Assembly: GCA_019636445.1 (NCBI GenBank)
Contig: JAHBXO010000002.1
Span: 239,630 to 303,629, forward strand
Direction: 5' to 3'
Length of the DNA stretch: 64,000 nt
DNA from: Gemmataceae bacterium
GTDB taxonomy: Bacteria; Planctomycetota; Planctomycetia; Gemmatales; Gemmataceae
In this document: piece after piece, positions 18,360 through 27,920 of the stretch
Layout: each line of letters opens with the position of its first letter
Position numbering within the stretch: the first letter of the stretch is position 1
Made by a program: the position numbers and the translations under genes
Notes under the pieces: generated by a model
Databases searched by the model: none
What the model was told of the DNA's origin: nothing
Seen by the model: only the letters and a program-made list of their open reading frames with translations

Positions 18360-19885
18360 TCCCCATCGAAACCGAAGTCGTCCGTCTTCAGAATTCGCTC
18401 GCGCACGACCTGCTGCGGTTCGTGCCGGAACTGCTGCTCGTGCTGGGCATCGCCGGCTCGCTGTTCGCGAAGTTCTTCACAGTCTTCGCCCGCATTCCGA
18501 TGGTTCGTTTGGCGATTCCGCTCGTCGTGGCGGCGTTCGGCATCACACTCTCCGACTGGATGACCACCGATCTCTTTCGCGGGCTTCTGCGATTCGATGG
18601 GTTCGCGAACCTGCTCCGGGCCTTCCTACTACTGACGGCAATGCTGGCGCTCGTGCTCGCACGGATCGCCGGCCGCCCGGACGTCGACGATTCCGCGGAC
18701 TTCGTCGCGCTCGTCCTCGGAGCCACATTGGGCATGATGCTGATGGTATCGGCCAACCATCTGCTGATGGTTTTCCTGGCGATCGAAATGGCCAGCCTGC
18801 CGAGTTACGTGCTCGTGGGGTTCCGCAAAGGCCATGCGCGAGCAAGCGAGGCGGCCCTCAAATACGTGGTCTACGGCGCGGCCGCGAGCGGTTCGTTGCT
18901 CTACGGCATCAGCCTGATCGTCGGCCGGCTGGGGACCGCGTCACTGTCCGACCTGGCGACCAATGCCTCCATCGCGATCATCGCGGAGACGTTCGACCTG
19001 CCGTTCGCGGCCGCCCTGTTCCTGATTCTCGTCGGGCTGGGGTACAAACTCGCCGTCGTTCCCTTCCAATTCTGGCTGCCAGACGTCTTCGAGGGTGCGA
19101 CCGCCGCGGTGGCCGCGATCCTAGCCGTGGCATCGAAGGCCGCCGCACTCGGGCTGGTGGTCCGCTTGACATTCTGCTTCACCGCCGTGCAGCCGAACCC
19201 GCCGCTGCGCGAAGGGTTCGCGGCGGTCTTCGCCACGCTCGCCGTACTGAGCATGACCATTGGGAACCTAGCCGCCTACGCTCAGTCGAACTTGCATCGC
19301 CTGCTGGCGTATTCAACGATTGCCCACGCCGGCGTCATGCTCCTCGCGGTCGCCTGCCTGCAACCCTACGCCGTCACCGCCCTGCTCTACTACCTGCTTG
19401 GCTACCTGCCGATGACCATCGGCATCTTCACGATCGCGGCGATCCTCCGCGACCAGACCGGTGAAGCGACCCTCGAGTCCAGCCGCGGCCTCCTGCGACG
19501 ATCGCCGGCGCTCGGAATCGCCGCGATCGTCTTTCTCTTCGGCCTGCTCGGACTGCCGCCGCTCGCCGGATTCGCCGGTAAGTTCCAAATCTTCGCATCC
19601 CTTTTTTACACCGCCGACGAGGCGGTTCGAACGCCCTGGCTCGCCATGTTTCTCCGCGTGGCATTCGTCATCGCCATCCTCAACACCGTCGTCGCGGCGG
19701 GATATTATCTCAAGCTGATCAAGGCGATCGCTCTCGACGAACCGGTCACGGATCGCCCGATCGTCGTCGGCTTCGCCGCAAGCGCCTTCGCGATCGTGCT
19801 GGCGGCCGCTGTGCTTGCCGTCGGTCTGGCGTGGGATCCGCTACTGGCGCTGATCAACGTTTCGACCGTCAATCTGGAACGGTGA
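18356..19885 (+). CDS. nuoN: NADH-quinone oxidoreductase subunit N-like membrane protein
   Basis: 509 residues with about 14 transmembrane helices, in the antiporter-like (Mrp/complex I) family. The signature stretch FLAIEMASLPSYVLVGF then SEAALKYVVYGAAASGSLLY matches NuoN, with Glu in helix 5 and Lys in helix 7 as the proton-channel residues. A later helix holds the second Lys region (YKLAVVPFQFWLPDVFEGA). In complex I, NuoN is one of three proton-pumping subunits in the membrane arm. Here the gene is translationally coupled to pheT (GTG inside its stop) rather than following nuoM. It could instead serve another NuoN-like complex; sequence fits true NuoN best. Confidence 0.88.
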   Translation: MIPIETEVVRLQNSLAHDLLRFVPELLLVLGIAGSLFAKFFTVFARIPMVRLAIPLVVAAFGITLSDWMTTDLFRGLLRFDGFANLLRAFLLLTAMLALVLARIAGRPDVDDSADFVALVLGATLGMMLMVSANHLLMVFLAIEMASLPSYVLVGFRKGHARASEAALKYVVYGAAASGSLLYGISLIVGRLGTASLSDLATNASIAIIAETFDLPFAAALFLILVGLGYKLAVVPFQFWLPDVFEGATAAVAAILAVASKAAALGLVVRLTFCFTAVQPNPPLREGFAAVFATLAVLSMTIGNLAAYAQSNLHRLLAYSTIAHAGVMLLAVACLQPYAVTALLYYLLGYLPMTIGIFTIAAILRDQTGEATLESSRGLLRRSPALGIAAIVFLFGLLGLPPLAGFAGKFQIFASLFYTADEAVRTPWLAMFLRVAFVIAILNTVVAAGYYLKLIKAIALDEPVTDRPIVVGFAASAFAIVLAAAVLAVGLAWDPLLALINVSTVNLER

Positions 19886-19894
19886 GTCCGTCGC

Positions 19895-22096
19895 TCAATC
19901 GTCGCGACGCCAGGCCACGAGCAGGTTGGAGAAGTCATCGGTCCAGATCGGCCCGACGGTGGACGGCAACGGCTGCCATCGCAGATCGAGTTTCCAATTC
20001 CCGTCTTTCGGAAAAACCCCGATCCACGTCGATGCCGTCTGACCGCTGCGTGTGCCCTCGTCCGTCGGCAGATCATCGTCGACGACGATGATGCGGTCCT
20101 GGTCCGCCGCAGCGATCGTGCGGGCCACCAGCGGCGGCAGATCCAGATAGCGGTTGGAGACGTGCAACGCGACGACGCCGCCGGGACGGAGTTTGGCGAA
20201 TACGAGATCGAACGCCTCGCGAGTGAGCAGGTGCACCGGCACGGCGTCGGAACTGAACGCGTCGAGGACAATCAGATCAAACTCGCCGTCGGGAGCGCGA
20301 CGCAGTTGCCGCCGGGCGTCTCCGAGGACGATCTCGGTTTCGGCCGGACAGGCTTTCAGGAAGGTGAAAAACCGTTCGTCTCGTGCGACCCGCGCCACGG
20401 CGGGGTCGATCTCGTAGAAGGTCCAACGCTGGCCCGCCTCGGCATAGGCGGCGGTGGCCCCGCAGCCCAGCCCGACGACCGCGACCCGCGTGCGACGTTC
20501 CGGCGGCAGCATTGCCATCAACCGGCCAAGCGGTCCCTTGCGGTGGTAATAGGTCGCCGGTTCGGGCGGCGACTCGAAGGGCCATTTCTGCTGGCCATGG
20601 AGCGTCGTGCCGTGAACGATCCGGTGGAAGCGGCCGTCGGCGCTGCGGGCGACGCGCAGGGTGCCGAAGTAATCGCGGTGTGTTTCGAGGATCGTCCCGT
20701 GGGGATTCGGCGCGAGGGATCCAACGGCCAATAGGACGGCGAGGCAGAGGGCGAAGCGCACGGGTCGCCAGACGAGCGCGAACGCGAACGCCGCCGGGAG
20801 GCCGAAAGAAAGCCCGCCGCGGACGAGCCGGTCGAGGGGATCGTCGGGATCGGTGCCGGACTGGACGGGAAGGAGCGCGGGGACGCCGACGACGAGCAGG
20901 GCCGTCAGGGCGCCGAGGGCGAAGGGCCAGATTCCGTCGGCCGTCTTCCAGCGCACGCCGACGGCGGCGGAGGGCGGGCGCACGAGACCCGCAAGGACGA
21001 TGGCGAGGGGATATTCGACATTGCCGGCGTGTGCGAATAACCAGGGTGCGAGAAAGGCATTGGCCAGTCCGCCGAGCACACCACCCGTTGATAGCCAGAA
21101 ATAGAAGCCGGTGAGATGCGCAGGGGCGGGCCGGTCGGCGGCGAGTTCGCCATGGCAGAGTAGCGCGACGAGGAAAAACGCGCCGAGGTGAACGCCTCCG
21201 ACCAGGATCATCGGGGTGTTCGCCCGCGTCAGCAACGCTACTGCCAGGAAGCAAAGCGCCATGGGTGCCAACCGGCCGACGATCCGACGCATCGCGGGGG
21301 TCCATCGCGCGAACACAATCGAAAAGCTCAAGAGATATAGACCCAGCGGCACGACCCACAGCAACGGCACGGGAGCAATGTCGGTCGTGATGTGCGTCGT
21401 CGCGCTTATCAGCAGACTGGAGGGGAGCGCGGCGAGCGCGATCCATTTGAGGATGCGGCCGCAGGTCGGCCCCGGTTCGTTTGCTATCGCACCCGTGGCG
21501 ACGGTGCGGCCGCGTATCGCCAAAGCTCCACACGCGAGGACGAGCACGGCCGCGATGCCGAACGCGGCGATCCACCACTCCCGCTGTGCCGCCAAAGGTA
21601 GTGCAGGCTCGACGAGGAACGGGTAACTGAGCAGACCGGCGAAACTGCCGAGATTGCTGGCCGCGTAAAGCGGGTACGGGTCTCGACCCAGTCGCGCGTA
21701 CCAGGCTTGCACGAGGGGTGCCGTCATCGCGAGCACGAGATAAGGCGCCCCGACGCAGGCCGCGAGCACCGCAAGCACCGCGATCGTCGGCGTCTCGCTG
21801 TCGGTGGGCAGCCACGACTCGTTCGGCACGAGCCGGCCGCCGAAAAGGATCGCACCGCCGGCACCGGCGAGCATGACCGCATGGATCGCCAGCCTGGCGC
21901 GGAAACCGATCCGCGACAGCCCGTACACAAGGCCGTACCCCACGAGCAACGCGGCTTGGAAGAACACCAGGCAACTGTTCCACACCCCCGGCGTGCCACC
22001 CAACGCCGGAAGCAGGTGCTTGCCGACCATCGGTTGCACGAGGAACGACAGCGCCGCGGCGGCGAACAATGTCAGGGAGAAAAGCGTCGGCACCAT
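19895..22096 (-). CDS. Fused MFS-type membrane protein / spermidine synthase-like methyltransferase-fold protein
   Basis: 733 residues from ATG 22096. A longer in-frame reading to 22288 would overlap the divergent tssA gene and has an un-membrane-like leader. The N-terminal ~450 residues hold about 12 hydrophobic helices, starting LFSLTLFAAAALSFLVQPMV, with the conserved GKHLLPALGGTPGVWNSCL typical of this fusion family. The C-terminal part has the Rossmann core of aminopropyltransferases: VAVVGLGCGATAAYA, YEIDPAV, VLGDARR, FDLIVLDAFSSDAVPVHLL. Known bacterial fusions of this kind are of uncertain function, and polyamine synthesis is not shown. Convergent with nuoN, nine bases apart. Confidence 0.88.
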   Translation of the reverse strand: MVPTLFSLTLFAAAALSFLVQPMVGKHLLPALGGTPGVWNSCLVFFQAALLVGYGLVYGLSRIGFRARLAIHAVMLAGAGGAILFGGRLVPNESWLPTDSETPTIAVLAVLAACVGAPYLVLAMTAPLVQAWYARLGRDPYPLYAASNLGSFAGLLSYPFLVEPALPLAAQREWWIAAFGIAAVLVLACGALAIRGRTVATGAIANEPGPTCGRILKWIALAALPSSLLISATTHITTDIAPVPLLWVVPLGLYLLSFSIVFARWTPAMRRIVGRLAPMALCFLAVALLTRANTPMILVGGVHLGAFFLVALLCHGELAADRPAPAHLTGFYFWLSTGGVLGGLANAFLAPWLFAHAGNVEYPLAIVLAGLVRPPSAAVGVRWKTADGIWPFALGALTALLVVGVPALLPVQSGTDPDDPLDRLVRGGLSFGLPAAFAFALVWRPVRFALCLAVLLAVGSLAPNPHGTILETHRDYFGTLRVARSADGRFHRIVHGTTLHGQQKWPFESPPEPATYYHRKGPLGRLMAMLPPERRTRVAVVGLGCGATAAYAEAGQRWTFYEIDPAVARVARDERFFTFLKACPAETEIVLGDARRQLRRAPDGEFDLIVLDAFSSDAVPVHLLTREAFDLVFAKLRPGGVVALHVSNRYLDLPPLVARTIAAADQDRIIVVDDDLPTDEGTRSGQTASTWIGVFPKDGNWKLDLRWQPLPSTVGPIWTDDFSNLLVAWRRDD

Positions 22097-22245
22097 CCGC
22101 GAGCGACCTCGACGGGAACAGATAGCGGGTAGGGATAGGCAGCCCTCACCGGCGTCGCAAGCGAAAAAGTTCGCGGTTCCGCCCGTTCCCACCAGTCGCC
22201 GGGCTGGTAATATCTCAACGCGTCCCCGCTTCCACGGAGCCGGCC

Positions 22246-23358
22246 ATGTCCACGCCCACCGTCTTCGATCCCGAACCGCTGCTGGCACCCATCAGCGACG
22301 ACGAACCCGCCGGCAAGCGGCCCAGCATTCTCGACCGGAACAAACTCAAGGAGTACCGCGAAGACTTCGATCCCGAACGCGACCTCTCGGAGGAAGACCG
22401 GCGCAACCCCGCCATGGCCGAGAAACCGAAAATCACGCCCCAATGGGAAAAGGTCATCGGTTTCGCGAAAGAGTACTTTTCCAAGACGGGCAAGGACCTC
22501 ACCGTCGCCATGCCGCTGATCGAGGCCCTGACGAAGCGCCACGGCTTCGCCGGCCTGCGCGACGGGCTGCGGTTCACCCGCCGGCTCTGCGAGGAATGTT
22601 GGGATCGGATGCATCCGCTCATCGAAAGCCCCGACGACCCAGACGAGATGGAGGGCCGCGTCGCGCCGTTCGTCTTCATCGACGACGAAATCAACCAGCC
22701 CCGCTTCCCGAACACCGTGAGATCGATTCCGCTGCTCGATACCGCGGAAGGCGTGGCTGTGTCGTTTGCCAGTTGCCAGTCGTATGATTCCAACCCCGCA
22801 CAGGTGCCGCAGGAAGCTTTCCGCGCCGCGGTATCCGCCGCGTCCGATGCTCAGATCGAAGTCATTCGGGAAGTCGAAGCGGATATCGGTGAGTCGCTCG
22901 ACGAGTTGCGTTTGCTCGGGGAGACGCTGGACGCCAAAGCCGGTACGAATTCGCCCGGTTTCAACGGTCTCAAGAAAGCGATCGACGATTGCCGCTCGAT
23001 GGCGCTCGAAGTGCTTCGTCTACGCGGCGGCGGAGCACCACCGACGGACGAGGAAGCGGCGACCGACGGCTCCGACGGCACCCCCGCGCGATCCGGTGGG
23101 CACACGGGTGGCGGTTCGGGTACCGCACTCGGCGCCATCCGATCCCGCGACGATGTGTATGCCCGCCTGTACGAACTGACTCAAATGCTCGAACAGTTCG
23201 ACCCGCACAGCCCGGTGCCGTTCCTGATCCGGCGCGCCATCGAAATGCGCGACTTGCGGTTCCCCGAACTGGTCGACACTCTGACACTGTCGCGACCCGT
23301 TCTGGATTTTCTCCGCGCCCCCATCATCGGAGAGGCTCCACCGGCGGGAGCCGAATAA
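22246..23358 (+). CDS. tssA: Type VI secretion TssA-like protein (ImpA N-terminal domain)
   Basis: 370 residues. The N-terminal ~250 residues contain the ImpA_N pattern: LLAPISDDEPAGKR, then a region around WEKVIGFAKEYFSKTGKDL and the hydrophobic LTVAMPLIEALTKRHGFAG, then a conserved GLRFTRRLCEECWDRMHP. The Gly/Thr-rich linker (about residues 265-295) leads to a short C-terminal domain with IRSRDDVYARLYELTQML and PFLIRRAIEMRDLRFPELV, also typical of TssA proteins. TssA caps or primes sheath assembly in type VI secretion. No other tss genes are in the window, so the rest of the apparatus must be elsewhere. ATG 22246 follows a GGAG site. Confidence 0.85.
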   Translation: MSTPTVFDPEPLLAPISDDEPAGKRPSILDRNKLKEYREDFDPERDLSEEDRRNPAMAEKPKITPQWEKVIGFAKEYFSKTGKDLTVAMPLIEALTKRHGFAGLRDGLRFTRRLCEECWDRMHPLIESPDDPDEMEGRVAPFVFIDDEINQPRFPNTVRSIPLLDTAEGVAVSFASCQSYDSNPAQVPQEAFRAAVSAASDAQIEVIREVEADIGESLDELRLLGETLDAKAGTNSPGFNGLKKAIDDCRSMALEVLRLRGGGAPPTDEEAATDGSDGTPARSGGHTGGGSGTALGAIRSRDDVYARLYELTQMLEQFDPHSPVPFLIRRAIEMRDLRFPELVDTLTLSRPVLDFLRAPIIGEAPPAGAE

Positions 23359-23401
23359 CCCGGCACTCGCGTTCCTTGGTACGTTCCGCTATCCTGAAGG
23401 C

Positions 23402-24763
23402 ATGTTCGATCCCACGATTCGCCGACGCGAACTCCTTCGCGCCGGAGCATTGAGCCTCTTTGGTCTTGGCCTGCCGAGCCTCCTAGCCAGCCCGGCGCGG
23501 CGGCGTCCGCGGTCCTGCATCGTTCTGTTCATGTGGGGCGGCCCGGCGCAGCAAGACACTTGGGATCTCAAGCCCGAAGCCCCCGACGTCTTTCGCGGCG
23601 AGTTCAAGCCGATCGCCACCAGCGTGCCCGGCCTGCAGATTAGCGAACACTTGCCGATGCTGGCCAAGCGTGCCCACGAGTTGTGCCTCATACGCTCCAT
23701 GACGCACAACGACGTCAATCACACCACGGCCACGCACCACTTGCTCACGGGCAAGCCCGCTCCTCCCGGGCCGCTGGCGGACGACTGGCCGAACTACGGA
23801 GCGATCCTCTCCAAACTCGGCCGGGGAAAAGGCCCACTACCGCCCTATGTGTCGATGATGCCCGTTGTGCCCGACGGCGCACCGCGGTTCGTGGAATCTA
23901 GTCACGGCCAGGGGGCAGGCTGGCTGGGACCGCTCCACAACCCCATGCGAATCGATGCGGACGCTTCCAAGCCCGATTACCGCGTCGGCGAATTCGCTCT
24001 CTCCGCCGACACCCCGACTCACCGCATGGACGATCGCGCCGCCTTGCTCGAGCAACTCGATCGCCAGGTGCGCGGCATGGAATCGCAATTGGAAATCGGC
24101 GCGATGGCGTCGCACTACCAGCGGGCCTTCTCCCTGCTCGCCCGACCGGAAGTGACGCGAGCCTTCGATCTCGCCCGCGAACCCATCAAGGTGCGCGAAC
24201 GCTACGGCATGAATCGCCACGGACAATCCGTACTCCAGGCACGTCGGCTGGTGGAAGCCGGTGTGCCGCTCGTCACCGTCTTCTGGCCCAACGACGGCAT
24301 CACCAACGTCTCCGTCTACTGGGATACCCACAACCGCAACTTCGTCGACCTCAAGACCCGCCTCTGCCCCGTTACCGATCAGGCGACCTCCGCGCTGCTC
24401 GACGACCTGAAGGATCGAGGATTGCTGGACGAGACGCTCGTCGTCTGGACCGGTGAAATGGGGCGCACGCCAAAGGTCGGACAGTCCGTCGTGGGCGGCG
24501 CGGGCGCCGGCCGGGACGGACGCGACCACTGGGGCCAACTCTTCACGACCGTCCTCGCGGGCGGCGGCGTTCAAGGCGGCACGATCCACGGCTCCAGCGA
24601 CAAGTACGCCGCGGAACCGGCCACCCATCCGACGTCGCCGGCAGACCTCGCGGCCACGATCTACCACCTGCTTGGCGTCGACCCGCACCTGGAAATCCGC
24701 GACAAGCTCAACCGCCCCGTCGCCCTTTGCGATGGGCGCGTCATCGATGCCATCGTCGCATGA
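23402..24763 (+). CDS. DUF1501 domain protein with Tat-type signal
   Basis: 453 residues. The N-terminus RRRELLRAGALSLFGLGLP is a twin-arginine-like signal leading to FMWGGPAQQDTWDLKP, the conserved start of DUF1501. HTTATHHLLTGKP is the next characteristic block, and the C-terminus keeps VVWTGEMGRTPK and GRDHWGQLFTTVLAGGGV. The family is abundant in planctomycetes, belongs to the alkaline-phosphatase/sulfatase fold, and is usually exported; its reaction is not established. It often pairs with a DUF1549/DUF1553 gene, but here it is followed 15 bases later by an NtrC-type regulator. Confidence 0.93.
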   Translation: MFDPTIRRRELLRAGALSLFGLGLPSLLASPARRRPRSCIVLFMWGGPAQQDTWDLKPEAPDVFRGEFKPIATSVPGLQISEHLPMLAKRAHELCLIRSMTHNDVNHTTATHHLLTGKPAPPGPLADDWPNYGAILSKLGRGKGPLPPYVSMMPVVPDGAPRFVESSHGQGAGWLGPLHNPMRIDADASKPDYRVGEFALSADTPTHRMDDRAALLEQLDRQVRGMESQLEIGAMASHYQRAFSLLARPEVTRAFDLAREPIKVRERYGMNRHGQSVLQARRLVEAGVPLVTVFWPNDGITNVSVYWDTHNRNFVDLKTRLCPVTDQATSALLDDLKDRGLLDETLVVWTGEMGRTPKVGQSVVGGAGAGRDGRDHWGQLFTTVLAGGGVQGGTIHGSSDKYAAEPATHPTSPADLAATIYHLLGVDPHLEIRDKLNRPVALCDGRVIDAIVA

Positions 24764-24778
24764 GCACCCCGAATCCGA

Positions 24779-26182
24779 ATGCCGCATTCCATCCTCATCA
24801 TTGACGACGAAGAGGCGATCACCTGGGCCCTCCGACGGGCATTCGAAAAAGCAGGTTACACCGTTCACGTCACGGCGACCTCGGAAGACGGACTTAGGAT
24901 CGCCGCGGCCAATTCGCCCGACGTGATATTTCTGGATGTCCGATTGCCCGGGCAAGACGGATTGTCGGCGATGCCCCGGCTGATGGCCACCACGCCGTCG
25001 GCTCGGGTCATCGTCATGACCGCGCATGGAAACCTTGCAACGGCCGTCAAGGCCGTCGAAGGCGGCGCGTTCGACTACCTCGCCAAGCCCTTCGATCTGG
25101 ATCAGGCACTCGAGGCCGCAGCCCGTGCCACCACCGTGGCACCGGCTGCGACCGTCCCCGCCGACGCCGCCGGCGCGGGCGAAATGCTCGGCCGCAGCGC
25201 GGCGATTCAGTCTGTCTTCAAGCGGATCGCACTGGTCGCGCCAACGGAGGCGTGCGTACTCGTGACCGGCGAGAGCGGCACGGGCAAGGAACTCGTGGCC
25301 CGTGCCATCCACGCGAATAGTTCGCGACGCGACAAACCGTTTTTACCAGTCCACGTCGCGGCTCTGAATCCCAATCTCGTCGAGAGCGAACTTTTCGGCC
25401 ACGTTCGCGGCTCCTTCACCGGTGCCGACCGCACCCGCGAGGGACTGTTCGTCCTGGCCGACGGCGGCACTGTCTTCCTCGACGAGATCGCCGATATCCC
25501 GCTCGAAGTACAGGCCAAACTCTTACGGGTTCTTGAACGACAGGAGGTGCTACCCGTCGGCGGGACCGCAATGCGCCCGGTGAATGTCCGGGTCGTGTCG
25601 GCGACCCACGTCGACCTCGCGGCCGCCGTGGCGAACGGCAAGTTCCGCCATGATCTCTACTTCCGATTGAACGTCTTCCCGATTCACGTCCCCGCACTGC
25701 GAGATCGCGCGGGCGATACGGCTCTGCTCGCGTCCGTCTTCCTGGCCCGATTCGCGCCGTCTGCCAGTCTCGCTGCCGAGACGATCGCCGCGCTGGAACG
25801 GAGGACCTGGCCCGGCAATGTCCGCGAAATCCGGAACGCCATCGAGCGCGCCGCCATCGAAGCCCGTGGCGGGTTGATCCTGCCGCGACACCTGCCCGAT
25901 CCCGTCGCTTCGCTCGGCGCACAGTCGATCGACGAACGCCTCGCCGCCATCGTGCGCGAATGGACCCTCGAGCGCACCGCCCACCGCGCGGAATCCGAAC
26001 CGACCGATCTCTACCAACAATTGCTCGAACGGGTCGAACCCGCTCTCGTCGGCGAAGTGTTGAAGCAACTGGACGGAAACCGCCTCGCCGCGGGGCGATG
26101 GCTGGGGCTTGCCCGCGCCACCGTCCGCAAACTCGTCCGGAAGTACCAACTCGCCCCCGACGCCGCTGCGGACGAGGATTAG
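24779..26182 (+). CDS. Sigma-54-dependent response regulator, NtrC family
   Basis: 467 residues. Receiver domain 1-120 with phospho-acceptor D53 (IFLDVRLPG), T81 and K103. AAA+ domain about 135-375: Walker A GESGTGKE (164-171), sigma-54-contacting loop GSFTGA (211-216, Ser for the usual Ala), Walker B VFLDE (about 232-236). C-terminal Fis-type HTH (LDGNRLAAGRWLGLARATV). It activates sigma-54 promoters when phosphorylated. The cognate histidine kinase is not next to it. The 15-base gap after the DUF1501 gene suggests co-transcription. The target genes cannot be read from this window. Confidence 0.95.
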   Translation: MPHSILIIDDEEAITWALRRAFEKAGYTVHVTATSEDGLRIAAANSPDVIFLDVRLPGQDGLSAMPRLMATTPSARVIVMTAHGNLATAVKAVEGGAFDYLAKPFDLDQALEAAARATTVAPAATVPADAAGAGEMLGRSAAIQSVFKRIALVAPTEACVLVTGESGTGKELVARAIHANSSRRDKPFLPVHVAALNPNLVESELFGHVRGSFTGADRTREGLFVLADGGTVFLDEIADIPLEVQAKLLRVLERQEVLPVGGTAMRPVNVRVVSATHVDLAAAVANGKFRHDLYFRLNVFPIHVPALRDRAGDTALLASVFLARFAPSASLAAETIAALERRTWPGNVREIRNAIERAAIEARGGLILPRHLPDPVASLGAQSIDERLAAIVREWTLERTAHRAESEPTDLYQQLLERVEPALVGEVLKQLDGNRLAAGRWLGLARATVRKLVRKYQLAPDAAADED

Positions 26183-26397
26183 CGATCGACTTCCACATGT
26201 AAGACGATCGCACGGCCGTCGGAAGCCGCCTTCGCCGTTTCAAGCGCGACCGAAAGAACGTAAAAACTGGATACCCGACCACCGATCTCGATGCGGTCGT
26301 CGAATTCCAACACCGTCAACTTCCGCAATTCCGGCTGACGGCTTCGCGCCATCGCGTTACTAACAGGCGAAATCGCTACGGTTTGCAAAGCGGTCAT
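26179..26397 (-). CDS. Small BON-domain-like protein
   Basis: 72 residues from ATG 26397, with GGGGAGGAG 10-15 bases upstream. The longer frame to 26631 lacks this support. The product has LRKLTVLEFDDRIEIGGRVS followed by SFYVLSVALETAKAASDGR, then IVLHVEVDR. This is the beta-alpha-beta pattern of a single BON domain, with the conserved Gly in GRV. Small cytoplasmic BON proteins are common in planctomycetes. It is convergent with the ntrC-type gene, stops overlapping by four bases. Function unknown. Confidence 0.7.
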   Translation of the reverse strand: MTALQTVAISPVSNAMARSRQPELRKLTVLEFDDRIEIGGRVSSFYVLSVALETAKAASDGRAIVLHVEVDR

Positions 26398-26675
26398 CGG
26401 GATACTCCTCCCCAATGGGCGCGGTCCTAAACGGCGACGAAGCGAATTGTTGGTTTCGGTCGGCGGCGAAATGGGCGGCGGGCAGCGAATCCATTCGCGA
26501 AATTCGGGCGACCGAATGGGGTAAACTGATGAAATCCTAATCGTGCCGAGAAGCGCTCGCAACGATATTTCTTGAATTCCGTAAAGTTTGACTGCCTGAC
26601 AGGTGAGGTGGAAGTCGACAGCTACAGGCAAGTGACTCTTGACAGGACAACGGGAGTGCGTAAAACGCTAGTGCG

Positions 26676-26749
26676 GGGCGCTTAGCTCAGTTGGCTAGAG
26701 TACTACATTGACATTGTAGGGGTCACTGGTTCAAGTCCAGTAGCGCCCA
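26676..26749 (+). tRNA. tRNA-Val (anticodon GAC)
   Basis: Folds as a full cloverleaf of 74 bases. Acceptor GGGCGCT pairs with AGCGCCC, D-arm GCTC/GAGT, anticodon stem CTACA/TGTAG with loop TTGACAT giving anticodon GAC, and T-arm ACTGG/CCAGT with loop TTCAAGT. Discriminator A at 26749. The CCA end is not encoded. Confidence 0.95.
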
Positions 26750-27538
26750 CTCCGTATAATGCCTTGAATTTCAAGAGAAAAACCTCAACCGTCGAACTTC
26801 GGCGGTCTGACCGCTGGCACGGGGAAACCCGATAGTGCTGCCGGGCAATGCTTGTATAAAGCGAAGCTGCCGATATTCCGGACCATGCATTTCAACTTCA
26901 AATATTGGCCTACCAAGCCGTTCTAAGTCCTCGATTCATCGGCAGTCGAATCTCCATCACGGGCTTCACGCCTAGGGTCCCTCGTCGTTGGCTGCGAAGA
27001 CCTCAACGCCCCCCAACTCCTCCGCGACGATAAGCAGGCACGGTAGTGATCATGCTGGAATCGTCGATTGTCCGGCACGTGTCAGGTCGTTACAGTTCAC
27101 AGCGGCAGCCCATCGCCGGCCCGAAAATTCGCGTGCGGAATGGGGGCGGACCGACTGCTGGGCCACTCGATTCAACTCGAGGTGCTATTTGGCGACCGTT
27201 TTTTCCTGACCTCTTCGAACTCTTCGAACAGCAGGACCATCGGTCGGGGCCTCGAGTAGTCGAACACTCATCATGAGTTAAACTCGGTCTCGCCCAAGAA
27301 ATTGACAAAACACGGGCCTGGAAACGAACGGTGGCCAGCAGCAGGAACAGGCATTCGGCAACGACTTGGGCGCGATCGTCGACCCGGTGTCGAGGAATCG
27401 GACCAGTTGTCGGTCCCGAATATCGCGGCGAAGAGCGATCTTTGCACGGACCGGAAACGGAAAAACCTCCGGGACAGCCCGGAGGTTTGGTGCAGAGTTT
27501 GGTGCACAGCCGAAAGTCGTCGTAACGAAACCTTTTCT
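26750..27538. other. Intergenic region before the island; one strong hairpin
   Basis: No gene with a ribosome site is seen in these 789 bases. The only clear structure is a perfect 11-bp hairpin near the right end (listed separately). The base composition is lower in GC than the core genes, which fits old island-border DNA. Confidence 0.4.
27463..27488. terminator. Perfect 11-bp hairpin next to the left island border
   Basis: AAACCTCCGGG at 27463-27473, loop ACAG, then CCCGGAGGTTT at 27478-27488. The stem ends with T3 on the plus strand and, by symmetry, T3 on the minus strand, so it could stop transcripts from either side. Confidence 0.55.
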
Positions 27539-27591
27539 AGTACACCCGGAGGGATTCGAACCCCCAACCCTCGGTTCCGAAGACCGAAGGA
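27539..27591 (-). repeat. Left attachment-type direct repeat (tRNA-Arg 3' half)
   Basis: 53 bases identical to 57342-57394. On the minus strand it reads an anticodon arm TCGGT-CTTCGGA-ACCGA (anticodon TCG, hence Arg), a short variable loop, the T-arm around GGTTCGAATCC and an acceptor end CGGGTGT plus A. No D-arm or 5' acceptor stem continues it to the right, so it is a fragment and not a working tRNA. Confidence 0.85.
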
Positions 27592-27600
27592 CCGCATCAC

Positions 27601-27783
27601 GAACCGCTTGAAATTCAAGGAAAAAACGAACCATCGATCCTTCGACTGACACAGCCATTGACACAACTTCCTCCAGGACTGGCCAAACTCATCGACGTCT
27701 GGAACTCGCTACCGGAAGCCATCAAGGCCACCATCACCACCATCGTCGAGGCCAACGCGATACCAAAAACTAAGGCCGCATAA
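27601..27783 (+). pseudogene. Remnant peptide tail at the element's left end
   Basis: An open frame without a start codon ends LAKLIDVWNSLPEAIKATI then TTIVEANA and stops at TAA 27781-27783. The same kind of tail (VVEAWSMLPESIQQAILTLV) stands just outside the right border at 57465-57560. Because the left end meets the integrase gene when the element is circular, this may encode the true C-terminus of the integrase in the excised form. Alternatively it is a leftover of an older integrase gene. Confidence 0.4.
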
Positions 27784-27920
27784 TTGTCGGACGCTTTTCG
27801 CTAACAGTATCTCCCGCATCTCCTGCACCACGAGGCAATCACTTGAAATACAAGCAATTATTTGGCAGGAGATGGATTTCCATCTCCTGCACCTAAAACC
27901 GGTCGCATCGGCGCCAAAAG
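27784..27920. other. Short non-coding stretch
   Basis: AT-rich DNA between the remnant tail and the OFA small subunit. It contains an imperfect repeat of ATCTCCTGCACC at 27813-27824 and 27883-27894. No gene seen. Confidence 0.35.

Noticed and set aside
18388..19885. Several antisense frames over nuoN and pheT
   Set aside because: Shadows of recognised genes.
22097..22288. 64-codon N-terminal extension of the MFS/spermidine synthase gene
   Set aside because: Overlaps the divergent tssA start and is not membrane-like; ATG 22096 starts the conserved helix.
27302..27649. Small proteins across the left repeat, such as those containing PGGIRTPNPRF
   Set aside because: This is translated tRNA sequence, a known annotation artefact.
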